NCBI GenBank assembly: GCA_024697065.1
Contig: JAILGE010000033.1
Coordinates: forward strand, 1-64,000
Direction: 5' to 3'
Source of the DNA: Lachnospiraceae bacterium
GTDB taxonomy: Bacteria; Bacillota; Clostridia; Lachnospirales; Lachnospiraceae
Length of the DNA stretch: 64,000 nucleotides
Below are positions 60,191 to 64,000 of the stretch, piece by piece (the stretch's first letter is position 1; the number at the start of each line of letters is the position of its first letter). Both the position numbers and the translations under genes were made by a program. The notes below the pieces were generated by a model that was not told the DNA's origin, made no database searches, and saw only the letters and a program-made list of their open reading frames with translations.

Positions 60191-61066
60191 ATGGGTAAGA
60201 CTGATCGCAGAAACGGAAAATTGAAATTGCTTCTGAAAGCATTGTGCCTGCTGCTTTTGGTAGGCACAATGTCTTTTTTGATGCCTGCAAGTGCTTATGC
60301 TACGGATACGGATAATAACGGCGATACAGACGGGAGAACATACGAAGACGAGCCGGGAACCGCGGAAGAACCGTCGGATACAGAGGATCTGAATATCGGC
60401 AATACCGTTACGGTCCAGTTGAATAACGGAAACGGTTCCATCAACGGAGCTCTGCAGATCGTATTTATCCTTACGGCTATCGGACTCATTCCGATACTGA
60501 TGCTCACACTCACCAGCTTTACCCGTATCATTATCGTATTGCATTTCACGAGACAGGCACTGAACACCCAGACGGCCCCGCCCAATATGGTATTGGTGGC
60601 TTTATCGCTGTTCCTTACGGCCTATATAATGGCACCGGTATTTACCCAGATATATACGGATGCATACAAGCCCATGAGCGACGGTGACATTTCCATAGAG
60701 GAAGCCTATGAGATAGGTGTAAAGCCTCTCAGGACTTATATGTACGGTCAGACGGAAGTAAAGGATGTATCGGTATTTATGGAGATTGCAGGAAATACCG
60801 AATGGGACGGAGATCCGGAGTCGGTACCCATGCAGGTCCTTATCCCGTCTTATATGGTGAGTGAGCTTCGTACTTCTTTCATCATCGGATTTCTTATCTA
60901 CATACCGTTCCTTATCATAGACATGGTGGTTTCTTCGGTGCTTATGAGCATGGGTATGATGATGCTCCCGCCCACGACCATCTCCATGCCTTTTAAGATA
61001 TTGCTCTTTGTTCTTGCAGACGGATGGAACCTGATAATAGTCAACCTTGTGAAGACATTTTATTAG
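60191..61066 (+). CDS. fliP: flagellar export gate protein FliP
   Basis: A 291-residue export gate protein. A cleavable-type N-terminal segment (LLLKALCLLLLVGTMSFLMP) and an acidic linker of about 40 residues precede the core, which has LIPILMLTLTSFTRIIIVLH, TQTAPPNMVLVALSLFLTAY and VVSSVLMSMGMMMLPPTTIS. These are the two FliP signatures. The acidic linker after the signal is longer than in enterobacteria. Confidence 0.96.
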   Translation: MGKTDRRNGKLKLLLKALCLLLLVGTMSFLMPASAYATDTDNNGDTDGRTYEDEPGTAEEPSDTEDLNIGNTVTVQLNNGNGSINGALQIVFILTAIGLIPILMLTLTSFTRIIIVLHFTRQALNTQTAPPNMVLVALSLFLTAYIMAPVFTQIYTDAYKPMSDGDISIEEAYEIGVKPLRTYMYGQTEVKDVSVFMEIAGNTEWDGDPESVPMQVLIPSYMVSELRTSFIIGFLIYIPFLIIDMVVSSVLMSMGMMMLPPTTISMPFKILLFVLADGWNLIIVNLVKTFY

Positions 61067-61088
61067 CGGAAAATGAGGAGGTGATCAA

Positions 61089-61358
61089 ATGACGATAGCG
61101 GACATTACGGAGATCATGAGTCAGGCTATGTACATAGTGATAATAACTGCTGCACCGCCTTTGGTCGTGAGTATGGTTATCGGTCTTTTGATAAGTATTT
61201 TCCAGACAGTGACATCCATACAGGAACAGACACTTACGTTTGTGCCAAAGGTGCTGTCCATATTTCTGGTGCTTATCATATTCGGCGGATGGATGATAGG
61301 TAACATGACGGGGTTCATGGAAAACCTCTGGTCGGATTTTTCGGTTTACCTGCATTGA
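61089..61358 (+). CDS. fliQ: flagellar export gate protein FliQ
   Basis: An 89-residue two-helix membrane protein: ITEIMSQAMYIVIITAAPPL and LLISIFQTVTSIQEQTLTFV are diagnostic. GAGGAGGTGA precedes the start. Located between fliP and fliR. Confidence 0.95.
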   Translation: MTIADITEIMSQAMYIVIITAAPPLVVSMVIGLLISIFQTVTSIQEQTLTFVPKVLSIFLVLIIFGGWMIGNMTGFMENLWSDFSVYLH

Positions 61359-61384
61359 ATCCGTATATGAAATGATTATGGAAC

Positions 61385-62176
61385 ATGATAAATAATTTTT
61401 CTTTTCCTCTTGAAGAACTGGAATATTTTCTGCTGATCCTGACGAGAGTCTCGGCGTTTTTATTCACGGCTCCGTTCTTTTCGCAGAACAATGTGCCGAG
61501 GATGTTAAAGGCCGCGCTCTCGGTTTTTATTTCATACCTTCTCTACGAGGCTATCATGCCTCATGAGTACCCTGTCTATAACAATCTTTATGAGTATACG
61601 GGTATCCTGCTTAAGGAGACCCTTACGGGACTTATCATCGGACTGGCAGGTGCCTTTGCGATGAATGTTACATCCTTTGCGGGGCAGGTAGTGGATACGG
61701 AGCTGGGGTTTTCCATGGCATCCCAGATGGATCCGGTAACCATGCAAAATACCACTGTTACGGGATATTTTTATCAATATACTTTCATGCTGATCTTTAT
61801 GGTCAGCGGTATGCACAGATATCTCATACAGGCGCTGGGAGAGACCTTTACACTTATACCTGTGGGAAAGACCGTATTCGAGATGGAAAGCTTTTACAAT
61901 GACATGATCGAGTTCATGGGAACATATATCATGCTGGGGTTCAGGATAGCGCTGCCGGTATTTTCGGTGATACTCATCGTGAACTGCATGCTTGGCGTGA
62001 TGGCAAAGGTTTCACCACAGATGAACATGTTTGCGGTGGGAATACAGATAAAGGCAATGGTGGGGATGGTAGTCATCTTTATCACTGTGCGTGTGCTTCC
62101 CACTGCTGCAGATATCGTATTTGTCCAGATGAAGACCAATATCGCCATGGTAGTCAAAGCGATGATGCCGGGATAA
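61385..62176 (+). CDS. fliR: flagellar export gate protein FliR
   Basis: A 263-residue polytopic protein with FLLILTRVSAFLFTAPFFSQ at the N-terminus and GLAGAFAMNVTSFAGQVVDT with LGFSMASQMDPVTM, the FliR signature, then further helices to the C-terminus. It lies just after fliQ. FliR and FlhB are separate genes here (they are fused in some Clostridia). Confidence 0.95.
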   Translation: MINNFSFPLEELEYFLLILTRVSAFLFTAPFFSQNNVPRMLKAALSVFISYLLYEAIMPHEYPVYNNLYEYTGILLKETLTGLIIGLAGAFAMNVTSFAGQVVDTELGFSMASQMDPVTMQNTTVTGYFYQYTFMLIFMVSGMHRYLIQALGETFTLIPVGKTVFEMESFYNDMIEFMGTYIMLGFRIALPVFSVILIVNCMLGVMAKVSPQMNMFAVGIQIKAMVGMVVIFITVRVLPTAADIVFVQMKTNIAMVVKAMMPG

Positions 62177-62216
62177 AAGGGCCATTTATAAGACCTGTAT
62201 TCGCGGGAGTAGGGAT

Positions 62217-63368
62217 ATGATCCTTGAATATAACCTCCAGTTCTTCGCGCAGGAAGGGCCGGGAGGAGAAAAAACCGAAGAGCCTACAGGCAAAAAACTT
62301 GATGATGCAAGGAAGGAAGGACAGGTTGCAAAAAGCCAGGAGATAGCCAGTTCCTTTACTTTGCTTGCGCTTTTTGTATTGTTAAAGGCATGGCTTCCTA
62401 CGACCGCCAGACAGCTGGGTGAGCTCTTTGAAGGTTTTTATGCCAGATTTGCTTATTTTTCTTCCCTTCCGGCATATACGGATGCTACCGATGCTTATTC
62501 AGACATGCTTGCATTTGCACTGATCCGCATAATGATCATCATGCTCCCGTTTCTGCTCATGTCTTTTATAGTGGCATTTGTGTCGGATATTGCACAGGTT
62601 AAATGGAAGCCTACCAGAAAGCCTCTTGCACCCAAGCTTTCAAAGCTTAATCCCATTAACGGGATAAAGAGGATCTTCTCTCTGCAAAAGCTCGTAGAGG
62701 TATTGAAATCAGTACTTAAAATTGCAGTCATGTGCGGAATCATTTATAATGAAGTGGCGGATAACATAGGCGCTATCCTTATACTTTATGATGTTCCGCT
62801 CATACAGGGCGTGATCAGTGCGGGCAATCTTTTGATAGATACAGGGCTTAAGATAGCCGCTGTTTTTGTAGTTATTGCTTTTGCGGATTACGCATTCCAA
62901 AAGTGGAAATTCCATCGTGACATGAAGATGACAAAGCAGGAAGTCAAGGAAGAGTACAAGTCAACCGAAGGTGATCCACAGATAAAGGGCAAGATACGTC
63001 AGAGAATGCAGGAAGCATCCAGAAGACGTATGATGAACAACCTGCCCAAGGCTGATGTCGTCATCACGAACCCTACTCATTTTGCAGTTGCCATAAGGTA
63101 CGATAAGAGTATAGCCGAAGCTCCGTTGGTCATTGCCAAGGGTGCGGATTATATGGCTTTGAAGATCAGGGAGTCCGCTAAGGAATACAATATCCAGATA
63201 GTGGAAAACAAGCCGCTCGCCAGAGCGCTTTATGCCAATACTGAGATAGGGGATCAGATCCCGCCGGAGTTATATGTTCCGGTAGCGGAGATCCTTGCTG
63301 CTGTTTACAGGGCTGACGGAAGAGTCGGCGCAGACGGCAGGATAAGAGAAAAGGCAGATCAGAACTAA
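62217..63368 (+). CDS. flhB: flagellar export switch protein FlhB
   Basis: A 383-residue membrane protein with four helices and a cytoplasmic autocleaving domain. EKTEEPTGKKLDDARKEGQV is the N-terminal signature, and the cleavage motif NPTH is at about residues 285-288 in VVITNPTHFAVAIRY. The domain ends with EIGDQIPPELYVPVAEILAA. It changes export specificity from hook to filament in response to FliK. Confidence 0.97.
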   Translation: MILEYNLQFFAQEGPGGEKTEEPTGKKLDDARKEGQVAKSQEIASSFTLLALFVLLKAWLPTTARQLGELFEGFYARFAYFSSLPAYTDATDAYSDMLAFALIRIMIIMLPFLLMSFIVAFVSDIAQVKWKPTRKPLAPKLSKLNPINGIKRIFSLQKLVEVLKSVLKIAVMCGIIYNEVADNIGAILILYDVPLIQGVISAGNLLIDTGLKIAAVFVVIAFADYAFQKWKFHRDMKMTKQEVKEEYKSTEGDPQIKGKIRQRMQEASRRRMMNNLPKADVVITNPTHFAVAIRYDKSIAEAPLVIAKGADYMALKIRESAKEYNIQIVENKPLARALYANTEIGDQIPPELYVPVAEILAAVYRADGRVGADGRIREKADQN

Positions 63369-63391
63369 GGGGGATCGGGGGAGTACCGTAA

Positions 63392-64000
63392 ATGCCGGCA
63401 GCATCACAGGCTAAGACAAATCCGAAGAAGAAGACGCTCGTAGCGGGAGATATGGTCGTTGCGGTCTATGTCATCGCGGCTTTTGTGATGATGATCGTGC
63501 CTATACCTTCATGGCTTTTGGACGTGCTCCTTGCCGTCAATATCGCTGTGGCATTCTCCGTACTTTTTTCATCAATGCTTTCCCAGGAAGCACTTGATAT
63601 GTCATTTTTTCCCACAGTGCTTTTGTTCACAACACTCTTTCGAATATCACTCAATATCTCATCAACAAGACTGATACTTACTACCGGTTCACCGGGTAAT
63701 GTTGTAGAGACCTTCGGACAGTTCGTCGGAGGCGGCGATCTGGTAATGGGTATCATTGTTTATGCGATCCTTCTCATCGTGCAGTTCATGGTAATAAATA
63801 AAGGTTCCGAGCGAGTTGCGGAAGTAACGGCGAGATTTACGCTGGATGCCATGCCGGGTAAGCAGATGGCCATCGATGCCGATCTCAATACCGGAGCGAT
63901 AGATGATAAGGAAGCCAAGCGCAGACGTGACAAGATCCAGGAAGAAGCAAGCTTCTTCGGTTCCATGGACGGTGCCGTGAAATACGTTAAGGGAGATGCG
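63392..64000 (+). CDS. flhA: flagellar export gate protein FlhA (5' part, cut by window end)
   Basis: Open from ATG 63392 to the edge, 203 codons. The reading MPAASQAKTNPKKKTLVAGD continues into VYVIAAFVMMIVPIPSWLLD and then LLFTTLFRISLNISSTRLIL, which is the FlhA membrane region, and RVAEVTARFTLDAMPGKQMA, the FHIPEP signature area. The rest of the membrane part and the cytoplasmic domain are outside. GGGGGATCGGGGGAG precedes the start. Confidence 0.95.
   Translation, partial: MPAASQAKTNPKKKTLVAGDMVVAVYVIAAFVMMIVPIPSWLLDVLLAVNIAVAFSVLFSSMLSQEALDMSFFPTVLLFTTLFRISLNISSTRLILTTGSPGNVVETFGQFVGGGDLVMGIIVYAILLIVQFMVINKGSERVAEVTARFTLDAMPGKQMAIDADLNTGAIDDKEAKRRRDKIQEEASFFGSMDGAVKYVKGDA

Noticed and set aside
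1-64000. CRISPR array, tRNA or rRNA genes, prophage
   Set aside because: No regularly spaced direct repeats, no cloverleaf-like sequence with conserved T-loop, no rRNA-like stretches and no phage structural genes were seen.

Overview
The window looks like a chromosomal segment from a motile Gram-positive Clostridia, most likely Lachnospiraceae (inference). The basis is a Gram-positive-style flagellar operon preceded by topA and codY as in Bacillus, a secretin-less type IV pilus cluster, several YfhO-type membrane glycosyltransferase homologues, and a codon style typical of anaerobic Firmicutes. The first ~19 kb is visibly more AT-rich and patchy than the rest. It starts with the 5' end of an IS3-type transposase and carries decayed gene fragments.

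Region 1 (1-19.9 kb) is an accessory cell-envelope region. It holds a methyltransferase, an acyltransferase-3, a YidC-like/sulfatase-like fusion protein, a multipass GT-C-like protein, and four YfhO-family proteins of about 880-920 aa. Amid the YfhO genes sits an orphan type IV pilin with its own promoter and terminator. Two stretches (about 0.95-1.16 and 11.0-11.5 kb) contain gene remnants.

Region 2 (19.9-33.3 kb) is a type IV pilus assembly cluster in the order pilT, pilB, pilC, prepilin peptidase, a PilM-PilN fusion, a PilO-like protein, then five prepilin-like proteins. Strong hairpin terminators divide it into sections.

Region 3 (33.4-38.9 kb) has an opine-dehydrogenase-family protein, a CDP-glycerol glycerophosphotransferase-like protein and a second YidC-like/sulfatase-like fusion. 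Together with the YfhO proteins these suggest synthesis and decoration of a teichoic-acid-like polymer (inference).

Region 4 (39.0-64.0 kb) is topA, codY and then flgB-flgC-fliE-fliF-fliG-fliH-fliI-fliJ-ylxF-fliK-flgD-flgE-flbD-motA-motB-fliL-fliM-fliY-fliO-fliP-fliQ-fliR-flhB-flhA (flhA is cut by the window end). The flgB leader has sigma-A-like and sigma-28-like promoters, a terminator and a second terminator-like hairpin. The fliK-flgD gap holds a rod-shaped structured element with two GGA-loop hairpins resembling CsrA-binding RNAs.

Most notable are the two YidC-like/sulfatase fusions, in both of which the essential groove arginine of YidC is replaced by asparagine, and the candidate CsrA-type RNA inside the flagellar operon.
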